Positions 43,226-52,321 of a stretch of DNA of 64,000 nt are shown piece by piece. Source of the DNA: Streptomyces cupreus. Its GTDB lineage: Bacteria; Actinomycetota; Actinomycetes; Streptomycetales; Streptomycetaceae. Every line of letters begins with the position of its first letter. Positions within the stretch are counted from its first letter, which is position 1. The position numbers were made by a program, and so were the translations under genes. Under the pieces are notes generated by a model that had not been told where the DNA came from, did not search any database, and was given only the letters and a program-made list of their open reading frames with translations. Location: positions 310,001-374,000 of the forward strand of contig NZ_JACMSF010000001.1 of NCBI RefSeq assembly GCF_014257025.1, in the 5' to 3' direction.

Positions 43226-44629
43226 TCACGGGGCCTGGACGGTGAAGCCCTGCTTCTCGGCGTACGTGGTGAGCCGCGTCTGCCACGCGTCGAGAGCGGC
43301 GACGGTGTCCTTCTTCCTGGCGAGGGACGTGCCGACGGTCTCGGTCCAGTCGGTGACGGCCTGGTCGAGGAACGGCGGCCACTGGAAGTCGAGGCTGACC
43401 GTATCGCCGATCTCGGCGAACAACTGGTTGACCTTCTGCCCGCCGTAGAAGGCGGACGCGTTGCCGGCGAAGGAGGGGTCGGCGAGCAGTGGCTTCGTCG
43501 CCGGGAAGAACGACTGCTTGGTGCTGAAGAGCTTCGCGCTCTCCGGGTCGCTGTTGAGGAACTGCGCGAACACCGCCGCGGCGATCGGGTTCTTGGTCGC
43601 CTTGATGACCGCGCTGGTCGAGCCGCCCCAGTTGCCCGAGCTCGGCTTCGCCGCGTCCCATTGCGGCAGGGGTGCCGCCCGCCACTTGCCCGCGGTGGAC
43701 TTGGCCGAGCCGGAGAGAAAGACCGGCCCCCAGGCGGCGGTGATCCAGGTGGCGTACTTGCCCTTGTTGAGGGCGGAGAACCAGGCGTCGGTGAAGTCCG
43801 GCTCGACGCCGATGACTCCCTCCTGGGCCAGCCCGCCCCAGTATGCCGCCAGTTTCTTGGAGATCTCGTCGTTGACGTTGATGGAGACGTTGCCCTTGCC
43901 GGAGGTCGCGTATGGCTTCGCTCCCGCCTGCCACAGCAGACCGTGCCAGGCGGCGGCCTCGTTCGCGGCCAGGTTGGTCAGGTAGACGTCCGGGTCGGCC
44001 TTGTGCAGCTTGCGTGCCGCGGCGGCGAAATCGTCCCAGGTCTTCGGCGGCTCGATGCCGTGCTTGTCGAAGATGTCCGCCCGGTACAGCATGCCCATCG
44101 GGCCGGTGTCCTGCGGGATCGCCCAGATCTCGCCCTCGGGGCCGCTGACCTGCCCCCACGTCCAGTCGACGAACGTGTCCTTCAGCTTGGACGCGCCGTA
44201 CGGGCTCAGGTCCAGGAGGCTGTCCGTGATCGTGAACGTGGGAATGGCCTGATACTCCATCTGGGCCACATCAGGCGCGCCCTCGCCGGCCTTGATCGCC
44301 GTGCGCAGTTTCGTGTAATGGTCCACGCCCTGGCCCGCGTTGACGACCTTGACCTTGATCGCCGGGTACTTCTTCTCGAAGAGCGCGATCTCCTGCTCGA
44401 TGTCGGGGACCCAGGTCCAGAACGTCAGCTCGGTCGGAGTCTTCATGGCCTCGTCGATGTCGGTCTGGCTGACCGGCTTGGCGGAGGAGGCTGAACCGCC
44501 GCCGCCGCCGCCGCCGCCGCTGCCGCCGCAGGCGGTCAGTGCGGCTCCGAGCGACACCGCTGACGCGGCGGTGAGGAAGAGTCGGCGGCTCATCTGGGAG
44601 GTGCTGGGGGTGAAGCTGGCTCTGTGCAT
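43226..44629 (-). CDS. Sugar ABC transporter substrate-binding lipoprotein
   Basis: The 467-residue protein has a twin-arginine-type signal (SQMSRRLFLTAASAVSLGAA) ending in lipobox LTAC with Cys34, then a Gly/Ser run and a CUT1 solute-binding domain (ELTFWTWVPDIEQEIALFEK, KLRTAIKAGEGAPDVAQMEY). It is exported, lipidated and captures an oligosaccharide for the two permeases. The glycine run is encoded by repeated GCC triplets on the plus strand at about 44500-44530. GGGAG precedes the ATG at 44629. It heads the operon with permeases, GH42 and the secreted glycosidase. Confidence 0.9.
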   Translation of the reverse strand: MHRASFTPSTSQMSRRLFLTAASAVSLGAALTACGGSGGGGGGGGSASSAKPVSQTDIDEAMKTPTELTFWTWVPDIEQEIALFEKKYPAIKVKVVNAGQGVDHYTKLRTAIKAGEGAPDVAQMEYQAIPTFTITDSLLDLSPYGASKLKDTFVDWTWGQVSGPEGEIWAIPQDTGPMGMLYRADIFDKHGIEPPKTWDDFAAAARKLHKADPDVYLTNLAANEAAAWHGLLWQAGAKPYATSGKGNVSINVNDEISKKLAAYWGGLAQEGVIGVEPDFTDAWFSALNKGKYATWITAAWGPVFLSGSAKSTAGKWRAAPLPQWDAAKPSSGNWGGSTSAVIKATKNPIAAAVFAQFLNSDPESAKLFSTKQSFFPATKPLLADPSFAGNASAFYGGQKVNQLFAEIGDTVSLDFQWPPFLDQAVTDWTETVGTSLARKKDTVAALDAWQTRLTTYAEKQGFTVQAP

Positions 44630-44680
44630 GGTGAACTCCCGCCAATGGCTGAGGAAAAGGCACGCCGGGCTAGGACGTGC

Positions 44681-44927
44681 GCAACGAGGGAGACGAGAAA
44701 GGCTTTGGGCGTGACGGCCAGGACGTGACGTCGCCATGGCACGGACACACGTTTCAGACGGACTTGGCCCGGTGGGCGGCCCACCTACCGGTGGGGCGGA
44801 AGCCGCGGCTCGGGGAAGCAACGGGTGGAGCTGTGAACCGTTCGTTGCGGCGAACCTGGTCTGGGGCTGCCGCGTGAAGGCGGGGAGACGCGTTGCTCGC
44901 GCAACGGGGGTGTCCGCACATGTGCGG
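44681..44927. promoter_or_regulatory. Upstream control region with repeated GCAACG half-sites
   Basis: The 401-bp gap between the binding-protein start and the LacI gene contains no ORF with coding character. It holds GCAACG/CGTTGC hexamers at 44681-44686, 44818-44823, 44843-44848, 44891-44896 and 44901-44906. The last two form the inverted repeat CGTTGC-TCGC-GCAACG. A perfect 14-bp palindrome CCGCACATGTGCGG lies at 44914-44927. LacI-family sites are often built from such half-sites, so this is the likely operator/promoter region of the sugar operon. Confidence 0.5.
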
Positions 44928-45030
44928 GCGCGCTCGGGGGAAGGGGAAGCGAGCGGAGACCGATACGGCGGCTCGCCTCAGTGCCACGCGCCTGGAACTG
45001 ACGAAGGCGGCGCGGGCTGGTCTGCGCTGT

Positions 45031-46164
45031 TCAGTCGTGGGCCGAGGCACCTCCGTTCAGGTCTGGACTGTGCCGGGTTCCGCTCGTAGGAGAGGCGGTA
45101 TGCCGACCATGACGTGGGGTCGTCCGGGTCGAAGGGGGCGCGGTCGAACTGCGGATCACGAGGTGGACCGGGGGATCGCTCGCCGGCAAGGGGAGCGCCT
45201 GTGGATTCTCGATGGCATGGACGAGGCGCTTGAGTCCCTCCTGCGCCACGGCGTCGAACGGCTGACGCATCGTGGTGAGAGGAGGGGTCACATAGGGGGC
45301 CACGGGGATGTCGTCGAAGCCGACGACGCTGACGTCCTCCGGCACACGGCGGCCTGCTTCCGCCAGTGCCCGGATGAGGCCGATCGCCATGTCGTCGTTG
45401 GCAGCGAACACCGCGGTCACCTCGCCGTCCGAGGCCAGTTCGCGGCCCGCCGCGTAGCCGGACGCGGCCGACCAGTCACCCTCGACGACGGGCGGCACCG
45501 TTCTGCCGTGCGCGGTGAGCGCCGCCCGCCAGCCCTCCAAGCGGTCCCGGGCGGCGTACCACCGCTGTGGCCCGGCGAGGTGGCGAACGGTGGCGTGCCC
45601 CAGGTCCAGCAGGTGCTCGGTGGCCGTTCGCGCCATCAGATCGGCGCCGGTGCCGGCGGCCAATGCCCTGGGTGTGAGCATCGGCGGCGCGCCGAGAACG
45701 AGGACGGGCATGTCGAGTCGGGCCGACAGGTCTCCCTCATGCCCCTCGTCGATCGGCTCGGAGATGACGATGCCGTCCACGCCCTGATCGAGGAGCGACT
45801 CCACCGCGCCGGCGACTCCCGCGGGGTCGCCTTCCATCGTGTTGACCACGCGAAGCGCGTACCCCGTGTCCCGTGCGGCGCGCTCGACCCCCATGATCAG
45901 TGAGGCGGGCCCGTACAGGGCGGTTCCCAGCGTCACGACACCGATGGACCGCGTACGTCCGGAAGCCAGCGCTCGGGCGGCGTTGTTCGGTCGGTATCCG
46001 AGTTCCTCGGCAGCTTCGAGAACGCGTCGGCGCACGTCGGCGGAGACATATGGCTCGTCGTTGAAGACACGGGACACTGTCTTCTGCGATACGCCCGCCA
46101 TGCGGGCCACATCCACGCTGCGCGGTGCGCCGGAACTTCCGCCCCGCGTTGCCTCTCGCGCCAT
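45031..46164 (-). CDS. LacI-family transcriptional regulator (copy 1)
   Basis: The 377-residue repressor has the LacI DNA-binding helix-turn-helix (VDVARMAGVSQKTVSRVFND) and hinge helix (AARALASGRTRSIGVV), then a periplasmic-binding-protein-like sensor ending VVGFDDIPVAPYVTPPLTT. A Ser/Thr/Arg-rich tail of about 30 residues follows. It is transcribed toward the sugar operon and is probably its repressor. The protein is clearly related to the LacI copy at 48748-49818. GGGAGACACC precedes the ATG at 46164. Confidence 0.92.
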   Translation of the reverse strand: MAREATRGGSSGAPRSVDVARMAGVSQKTVSRVFNDEPYVSADVRRRVLEAAEELGYRPNNAARALASGRTRSIGVVTLGTALYGPASLIMGVERAARDTGYALRVVNTMEGDPAGVAGAVESLLDQGVDGIVISEPIDEGHEGDLSARLDMPVLVLGAPPMLTPRALAAGTGADLMARTATEHLLDLGHATVRHLAGPQRWYAARDRLEGWRAALTAHGRTVPPVVEGDWSAASGYAAGRELASDGEVTAVFAANDDMAIGLIRALAEAGRRVPEDVSVVGFDDIPVAPYVTPPLTTMRQPFDAVAQEGLKRLVHAIENPQALPLPASDPPVHLVIRSSTAPPSTRTTPRHGRHTASPTSGTRHSPDLNGGASAHD

Positions 46165-46213
46165 GGTGTCTCCCGAGGATCGTGATCCGAACCACTGCTG
46201 TTTGATGTCCGTC

Positions 46214-46241
46214 TGACTGCGCTGACATGTCTACGCAGTCA
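46214..46241. promoter_or_regulatory. Inverted repeat in the LacI copy 1 promoter region
   Basis: TGACTGCG at 46214-46221 and CGCAGTCA at 46234-46241 are perfect complements with a 12-bp spacer. The repeat is about 50 bp upstream of the LacI start codon and downstream of the broken GH42 gene. It may be an autoregulatory operator or a terminator of the GH42 transcript; there is no U-tract. Confidence 0.45.
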
Positions 46242-46275
46242 TAAGAAGGGCGTCAAGGGTCTGGGAACAAATTCG

Positions 46276-48331
46276 TCACCTGGAACGGGGATGTATTCTC
46301 CCGGTTTGTGGCGACTGGTTTCGGCGCGTCTCGCGCACCACGGCGACGCCCCCGGCGGGCACGGTGACCGATCCGTGGACGGGCTTGCCGGTGAGGAGCT
46401 CCACGCCGTCGGCCGGGACCTCGGCGCCGGCTCCCGAGTGGTCGATCAGAAACAGGTAGTCCGCGTCGGCCCCGCTGCGGCGAACGGCCTCGATGCCGTT
46501 CGGTGCGGTGGCGAGGACAGGCCGGACGTCGGCCTCGTCCCGGATACGGTCCAACAGCGCCCCCAGGGTGACCGGATCGGGACGAGTGGCCAGGTACCAG
46601 GCGGTGCCCGTGCCGTGGGCGTTCCTCGTCACGGCCGGTACGCCGGCCAGTGGGCCGTCGGCGTAGGAGGAGATGGGCTCGGCGCTCGTGAGCCGGAGGC
46701 GTTCGGACCACAGGGCGGCGGTGGCGTTCTCGGGGACCTGACCCATCAGTTGTCGGGGCTCGTCGGGAAGCAGCGGGAACAGTTCGTCCGCACCCCGAGG
46801 GCGTCCCGGAAAGCGCCGGGGTAACCGCCGAGCCGGGCGTGGCAGTTCTCGTCGACCGCGCCGCTGCGGAAACCGACGGCAAGGGTGCCGCCGCGCTCCG
46901 CGAAGCCGGTGAGGTTCGCGGCGCCCGCATCGTCGATCAGGTAGAGGCTGGGGGCGAGGACCAGGCGGTAGGGGGACAGGTCCGTGTCGGGGCGTACGAA
47001 GTCGACGGCCACGCCTGCGCGCCACAGGGGCGTGTACCAGTCTCGGACGAGGTCCTCGAAGCGGAGTTCGGAGCTGGGCTGGGGGGGAGTTCCAGGGCCC
47101 AGCGGGCGTTCCAGTCCCAGACGATGGCCACGTCGGCGGCTACGGTACTGCCACGGACTTCCGCCAACGCCTCGAGATCAGCGCCGAGTTGAACGACGTC
47201 CTGCCAGATCTGCCTGTCCGTGCCCGCGTGCGGCAGCATCGCCGAGTGCCACTGTTCGGCGCCTGCCTTGGCGGCCCGCCACTGGAAGTAGGCGATGCCG
47301 TCGGCGCCGTGCGCGACGTGGGTGAGGGCGTTGCGGCGCATCTCGCCGGGCCGCTTCGCCCGGTTCACCGGCTGCCAGTTGATGGCCCCGGTGGAGTGCT
47401 CCATCAGCAGCCAGGGGCCGCCTGCCATGGAGCGCACCACGTCGCCGCAGAGAGCGACGTCGATCTCCGACTCGGGGTCGGTGGAGCGCAGGTAGTGGTC
47501 GTTGGAGACAATGTCCAGCTCGGGCGCCCAGCGCCAGTAGTCCAGTGCCTCGATACTGAAGTTCACCATGAAGTTGGTGGTGGCCGGAATGCCCGGCGCG
47601 GCACGGCGGAGCACGTCGCGTTCGGCGGTGAACAGCGACAGCAGTTCGTCCGAGCAGAAGCGGCGCCAGTCCAGCCGGTGAGTCGGGTTGGGGGCGGCTC
47701 CAGTGGTGCGGGGCGGCAGGATCTCCTCCCAGTCGTAGTACCACTGGCTCCAGAACGTCGTGCCCCAGGAGTGGTTGAGCGCGTCCAGGTCATCGCCGTA
47801 CTTCGCGCGCAGCCAGCGCCGGAAAGCGGCCGCGCTCTCGTCGCAGTGGCACTCGGCGTTGTGGCAGCCGTACTCGTTGTGTACGTGCCACATGGCGAGG
47901 GCCGGGTGGTCGGCGTAACGCCGGGCGAGCTCACCCGCGATGCGCAGCGCCGCGGTGCGGTAGGCCGGGCTGGACGGGCAGAAGGTCTGGCGGCTGCCGT
48001 ACGACATTCTGCGGCCGTCCCGGTCGACGGGCAGCGCGTCGGGGTGGGCGCGGAAGAACCAGGCCGGTGGGGCCGCCGTCGGGGTGGCGAGGTCGGCGGC
48101 GATGCCGTTCTCGTGCAGCAGATCGAGGATCCTGTCCATGCGGGAGAAGTCGTACACCTCCTCCGCGGGTTCCAGCAGGGCCCAGGAGAAGATGCCGACG
48201 CTGACCATGGTCACCCCGGCCTCGCGCATCAGGCGCATGTCCTCGGCCCAGACCTCCTCGGGTCACTGCTCGGGGTTGTAGTCACCGCCGTACGCGATGC
48301 CGGGCAGGCGCAGGCGGCGTTCAGTACTCAC
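46276..48331 (-). pseudogene. GH42 beta-galactosidase, inactivated by a stop codon and two frameshifts
   Basis: From GTG at 48331 the frame begins STERRLRLPGIAYGGDYNPE and hits TGA where the conserved tryptophan of NPEQWPEEVW should be (48265-48267). After the stop it continues as a normal GH42 barrel: WHVHNEYGCH with the acid/base Glu, and GGPWLLMEHSTGAINWQPVN with the nucleophile. At about 47086 a C run is one base short, so the frame shifts to the DFVRPDTDLSPYRLVLAPSL section. A second one-base loss near 46790 shifts it again to FPLLPDEPRQLMG and the C-terminal domain ending at 46276. Joined, the parts give about 685 residues, the normal length. No sign of translation rescue. Confidence 0.85.
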
Positions 48332-48660
48332 TGGTGGGGCTCCAGGGGTAGCAGGGTCGACGAAGTGACCAAAAGTAAACGCGATCAAACAAAATCGATC
48401 GACGAGACGTCAGGAAGAGTGAACGGGGTGCAGTCCCGGTGTCAAGGCTCCGAGCCTGACGGCCTGCACGGGTCTGGCCCGGGCAGGGTCATCGGGCCGG
48501 GGCGCCGAACTCCCGCCCCCGTCCAGCAGTCCGGCCCCTGTCCTGCATGAACGCCGCCCGAGCCCGACCCCTCGGCGCCGGTCATGGCGACCACCGCCGC
48601 ACGGTCGCCGATCGAATGGAGCCGTGCGAACCCTTGACGAGCGGCCGGTCCCGCTGCGTA
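48332..48660. other. Divergent intergenic region without genes
   Basis: No frame shows coding character. Just upstream of the broken GH42 gene lies an A-rich stretch (AACGCGATCAAACAAAATCG, about 48378-48397) that could have been its promoter. The rest, with a short GC-rich hairpin-prone section around 48440-48470, carries nothing I can identify. Confidence 0.5.
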
Positions 48661-48695
48661 GATATGACCGCGCGGTCAGACCGCGCGGTCATATC
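48661..48695. promoter_or_regulatory. Perfect 35-bp palindrome upstream of LacI copy 2
   Basis: A 17-bp arm (GATATGACCGCGCGGTC) is followed by a single A and its exact reverse complement. Each half contains the 12-bp palindrome GACCGCGCGGTC, so the site is two tandem palindromes. A TTGACG hexamer at 48698-48703 follows directly, and the 9-bp sequence GTCGTTCGA is tandemly repeated at 48703-48720. It lies 53 bp upstream of the LacI start. The pattern resembles a TetR-type operator pair; a stem-loop is an alternative. Confidence 0.65.
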
Positions 48696-48747
48696 GCTTG
48701 ACGTCGTTCGAGTCGTTCGATGAGGAACGTGGCCGTAGGGAGACTTC

Positions 48748-49818
48748 ATGGCACCAGAAGTGGGGCGCGCTGCCGGTTCCACCGCGCCGCGTAGTGCGGA
48801 CGTCGCCCTGGTGGCCGGGGTGTCACGCAAGACCGTCTCTCGCGTCCTCAACGGTGAGCGGTATGTCTCCGACGAGGCCCGCCGGCGTGTCCTCGCGGCC
48901 GCCGAGGAACTCGGCTACCGGCTGAACCACGCGGCCAGGGCACTGGCCTCCGGACGCACCCGTTCCCTCGGCGTCGTCGCTCTGGGAACTGCCGGGTACG
49001 GAACGGCCTCCCTGCTCGTGCACATCGAACAGGCCGCACGGGAGTCCGGTTACGCGCTCCGCGTGATCTATACGCCGGACGGCGACCCGGAGGGCATCGC
49101 AGGTGCTCTGGCGTCACTCCTCGAACAGGGCGTGGACGGCGTCGTCGTCTCCGAACCCATCGTGAAAGGAGACGTCCCGGTCCGCGTCGACGTGCCGGTC
49201 CTCTTCATCGGAGCACCACCGGCACCCGCCTTCACCGCCACCCGGACGCTGACCGTGAGCGTGGGCGCCCTCGAACTGGCGCGGGCGGCCACCGAACATC
49301 TGTTGGACCTGGGGCACGAAACCGTCCATCAGCTCGCCGGCCCGCGGCAGTGGTACGCCACCAAGGACCGCATCGAGGGATGGCAGGCGGCGCTGGCGGC
49401 ACGGGGCGCGCACGAACCGCCTCTGCTTAACGGTGACTGGTCGGCCGCCTCCGGGTACGCGGCGGGTCGTGCGCTGGCCTCGGACAGGTCCGTGACCGCG
49501 GTGTTCGCCGCGGGCGACGAGATGGCCATCGGCCTGATCCATGCCCTGCGGGAAGCCGGGCGGCGCGTTCCGGAGGACATCAGCGTGGTCGGGTTCGACG
49601 GCAACCCGGTCTTCGCCTACGTCTCCCCACCGCTGACCACCGTTCGCCAGCCTTTCGACGCCGCGGCGCGGGAAGGAATCCGGCTTCTCGTTCACGCCAT
49701 CGAGAAGCCCGACGCCGAGCTGCCGCCGACGGGCCAGCCACCCGTCGAACTCGTCGTCCGCGGCTCGACCGCGCCTCCACCGTCCCACCGAGGCGCGACG
49801 GCACTTCGCACCACCTGA
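48748..49818 (+). CDS. LacI-family transcriptional regulator (copy 2)
   Basis: The 356-residue protein has a LacI helix-turn-helix (ADVALVAGVSRKTVSRVLNG), hinge helix (AARALASGRTRSLGVV) and sugar-sensor domain ending VVGFDGNPVFAYVSPPLTTV. Long blocks match the copy at 45031-46164, such as WSAASGYAAGR and LASLLEQGVDGVVVSEPI (there VESLLDQGVDGIVISEPI). It reads away from the broken GH42 gene and toward the GH2 remnant, the presumed former target. TAGGGAG precedes the ATG at 48748. Confidence 0.92.
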   Translation: MAPEVGRAAGSTAPRSADVALVAGVSRKTVSRVLNGERYVSDEARRRVLAAAEELGYRLNHAARALASGRTRSLGVVALGTAGYGTASLLVHIEQAARESGYALRVIYTPDGDPEGIAGALASLLEQGVDGVVVSEPIVKGDVPVRVDVPVLFIGAPPAPAFTATRTLTVSVGALELARAATEHLLDLGHETVHQLAGPRQWYATKDRIEGWQAALAARGAHEPPLLNGDWSAASGYAAGRALASDRSVTAVFAAGDEMAIGLIHALREAGRRVPEDISVVGFDGNPVFAYVSPPLTTVRQPFDAAAREGIRLLVHAIEKPDAELPPTGQPPVELVVRGSTAPPPSHRGATALRTT

Positions 49819-50025
49819 CCAACCGGACCACCTGACCGACCGGGCCAACCGGACCACTGACAAGGCCGACCCCAGGAGTACGTCCGCCTCGAACACCGCG
49901 TCTGTGTCCAACGGGCATGTCACCGTGCCTCCGGCCGGGCCGCACAGTGACGGCACCAGCCTCTGCGTACCCGACTGTCGCACCCCCACTGGACTCCGCC
50001 GTACCCGACCCGAAGAGTCCCAGGA

Positions 50026-51472
50026 GCGGCGGGCACCGAAACACATCCCGACGTCGCAGGTGCGGAAGCGCCCGGATTCGACGACTCCGGATGGACCTCG
50101 GTCAACACGCCCCACACCTGGAACGCCGTCGACGGCGCCGACGGCGGCAACAACTACTACCGCGGGGTGGGCTGGTACCGCCGCCATTACAACGTGCCGT
50201 CCGAACTGGCCGGGAAGAGGCTGTACTTGCAGTTCGCCGGGGTGAACCAGGTCGCCGACGTCTGGGTCAACGGCACGTATCTCGGGCAGCACAAAGGTGG
50301 ATACTCCCGGTTCAGGTTCGGAGTCACCGGCGTGCTCGTCCGGGGCGGGGACAACGTGATCGCGGTGCGGGTGACCAACGCCCGCAACACCGACATCGCG
50401 CCGGTCAGCGCGGACTACACCTTCGAGGGCGGCATCTACCGCAATGTGAGCCTGTGGGCCACCGACAACCTCCATGTGCGGATGGAGGATTACGCAGGCC
50501 CCGGCGTCTACCTGCGGCAGAGCAATGTGACCGCGGAATCGGCCACGGTGACCGTGACGACGAAGCTGTGGAACGACAACAGCACCACCAGATCGGTGCT
50601 CGCCCGCACCGTCATCGCCGACAACAGCGGGACCGTCGTCGCGGAGACCAGCAGCACCGCGCAGAGCGTCGCCGCGGCCACCGGCGCGGAGATCAGACAG
50701 ACCGTCGCCATCGACCGCCCCCGCCTGTGGAACGGCGTCGCGGATCCCTATCTCTACAACGCCGGCGTGGAGATCCATGACGTCACCGCGGGCGCGGACA
50801 GGATCGCGGACGTGGTGACCGAACGCCTGGGCCTTCGCTCCTTCACCGTCGACCCCGACACCGGCTTCCACCTCAACGGCAGCCACCTCGGCCTGCACGG
50901 CGTCAACCTGCACCACGAACGGGCGGGCAAGGGCTGGGCGATCAGCGACACTGAACACACAGGACTTCGATCTCATCCGGGAGCTCGGCGCCAACGCCAT
51001 CCGGATGGCGCACTACCAGCACGACCAGAAGGACTACGAGCTCGCCGACGAACGGGGGCTGATCGTGTGGGCGGAGATCCCGCTGGTCAACTCCGTCACC
51101 GACTCGAGCGCCTTCACGGCTGGCACCCAGAACCAACTCCGTGAGTTGATCGAAGCCGAAGACCCCGACCGGCTCTCCACCTACGTGGTGCGCTCCGAAG
51201 ACCCGGACAACGCGCAGGCTGGGCTGCACACGCGGACAACGGGATTCAACAAGTACCTCGGCTGGTACTACGGTTCCAAGGACGGCGAACTCGGTGCATG
51301 GGCCGACAACCTGCACGCGAACTCCCCGTCCCGCAGGATCGCCATCTCGGAGTACGGAGCCGGCGCCAACACCACCCAGCACGCCCTCAACCCGCCCAGG
51401 CCCGAACCGGGCGGATCCTGGCACCCTGAGGAGTACCAGGCGCTGTTCCACGAGGCGTACGCCATCGCGGCC
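50026..51472 (+). pseudogene. GH2 beta-galactosidase, 5'-truncated, frameshifted and internally deleted
   Basis: One frame gives the GH2 jelly-roll and immunoglobulin-like parts: NTPHTWNAVDGADGGNNYYR, GVGWYRRHYNVPSELAGKRL, YTFEGGIYRNVSLW, LGLHGVNLHHE. Near 50950 the frame shifts; the barrel resumes as FDLIRELGANAIRMAHYQHD and LIVWAEIPLVNSV. After ELIEAEDPDR, the section with the acid/base glutamate (…NE) is missing, and the nucleophile block IAISEYGAGAN follows. The signal peptide and start are also absent. From about 51473 the frame continues into an unrelated oxidoreductase. Inactive. Confidence 0.78.
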
Positions 51473-52044
51473 GGCGACACGGTCACCGTCCTGGCCCGCA
51501 GACCGGAGGCGCTGGCAGACCTGGCAGACCTGGCAGACCAGGTCAACGTGGTCGCCGGAGACGCCACCTCACACAAGGACGTCGCGAAGGCCATGGTCGG
51601 CCAGGACGTCGTCATCTCGGCTCTCGGCAGGAGCACATCCGTGCGCGCCGACGACCTGTTCACCCGCGCCGCGCCGCGGCGGCGGTGATCGGTGCGGTCA
51701 AGGAACAGGGCGTATCGCGCCTGGTCTGGCTGTCCTCGTTCGGCGTGGGTGACACCTACCGGTCGGCGAGCGCCGCGCAGAAGCTCATGTACCGCACGTT
51801 CCTGCGGAACATCTACGCGAACAAGGAACTCTCCGAGAAGGCGATCCGCTCCAGCGGCCTGGACTGGACCCTGGTCTACCCGACCTTGCTGACCAAGGCC
51901 CCCGCCAAGGGCACCTACCTCGCCGGCGACCGTCTCCCGATGAAGGGCAACCCGAAGATCAGCCGCGCGGATGTCGCTGCCTTCATGCACAGGGCGGCCC
52001 ACAGCCCCGAGTGGATCCACCGCGACGCCGTCATCACGGACTGA
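51473..52044 (+). pseudogene. NAD(P)-binding NmrA/SDR-like oxidoreductase, N-terminus lost and frameshifted
   Basis: AAGDTVTVLARRPEALADLA continues the GH2 remnant in frame, but the Rossmann start (GATGxxG), normally about 20 residues ahead, is missing. The frame then reads VVISALGRSTSV to 51688. A shift near 51670 is needed to reach GAVKEQGVSRLVWLSSFGVG, the SGLDWTLVYPTLLTKAPAKG block and the stop at 52042-52044. These blocks define atypical SDR/NmrA-like proteins. The GH2-oxidoreductase junction reflects a deletion. A protein could be made from GH2 leftovers, but would lack the cofactor site. Confidence 0.72.
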
Positions 52045-52213
52045 CGAACCCTGATTCCCCCACCTCACGCACTTTCTTGCCGGTGTACATCGCGGCGGAC
52101 ACCGTCGCGGCCCCGGCGCGGCATGACCGGTATCCCACACACCGGCGCCACCCTGGCCCGTCCATCGCGTCGAGGAACGCGGCTCAAGGCGGGCTCTCAG
52201 CCGAGTTCCCGAA

Positions 52214-52321
52214 CACGGCCACGTCATCGACACCGAGCCCGAACCGATCGCCCACCCCGACGCGGACGTCCTGATCGAGGGCGGCCGGATCACCGCCGTG
52301 GGGCCCGACCTGCCATCAAAC
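52214..52321 (+). pseudogene. Amidohydrolase N-terminal fragment
   Basis: A single block, HVIDTEPEPIAHPDADVLIE followed by GGRITAVGPDLP, is the N-terminal beta-sandwich of cytosine deaminase/AtzC-type amidohydrolases. The metal-binding HxH barrel never follows; the frame runs into unrelated sequence and stops at 52383. The remaining 52322-52561 contains nothing I can identify. It is a fragment left by a deletion. Confidence 0.55.

Noticed and set aside
44495..44535. GCC triplet run as a CRISPR or microsatellite feature
   Set aside because: It encodes the glycine linker just after the lipobox of the binding protein; there are no spacers or repeats of CRISPR type.
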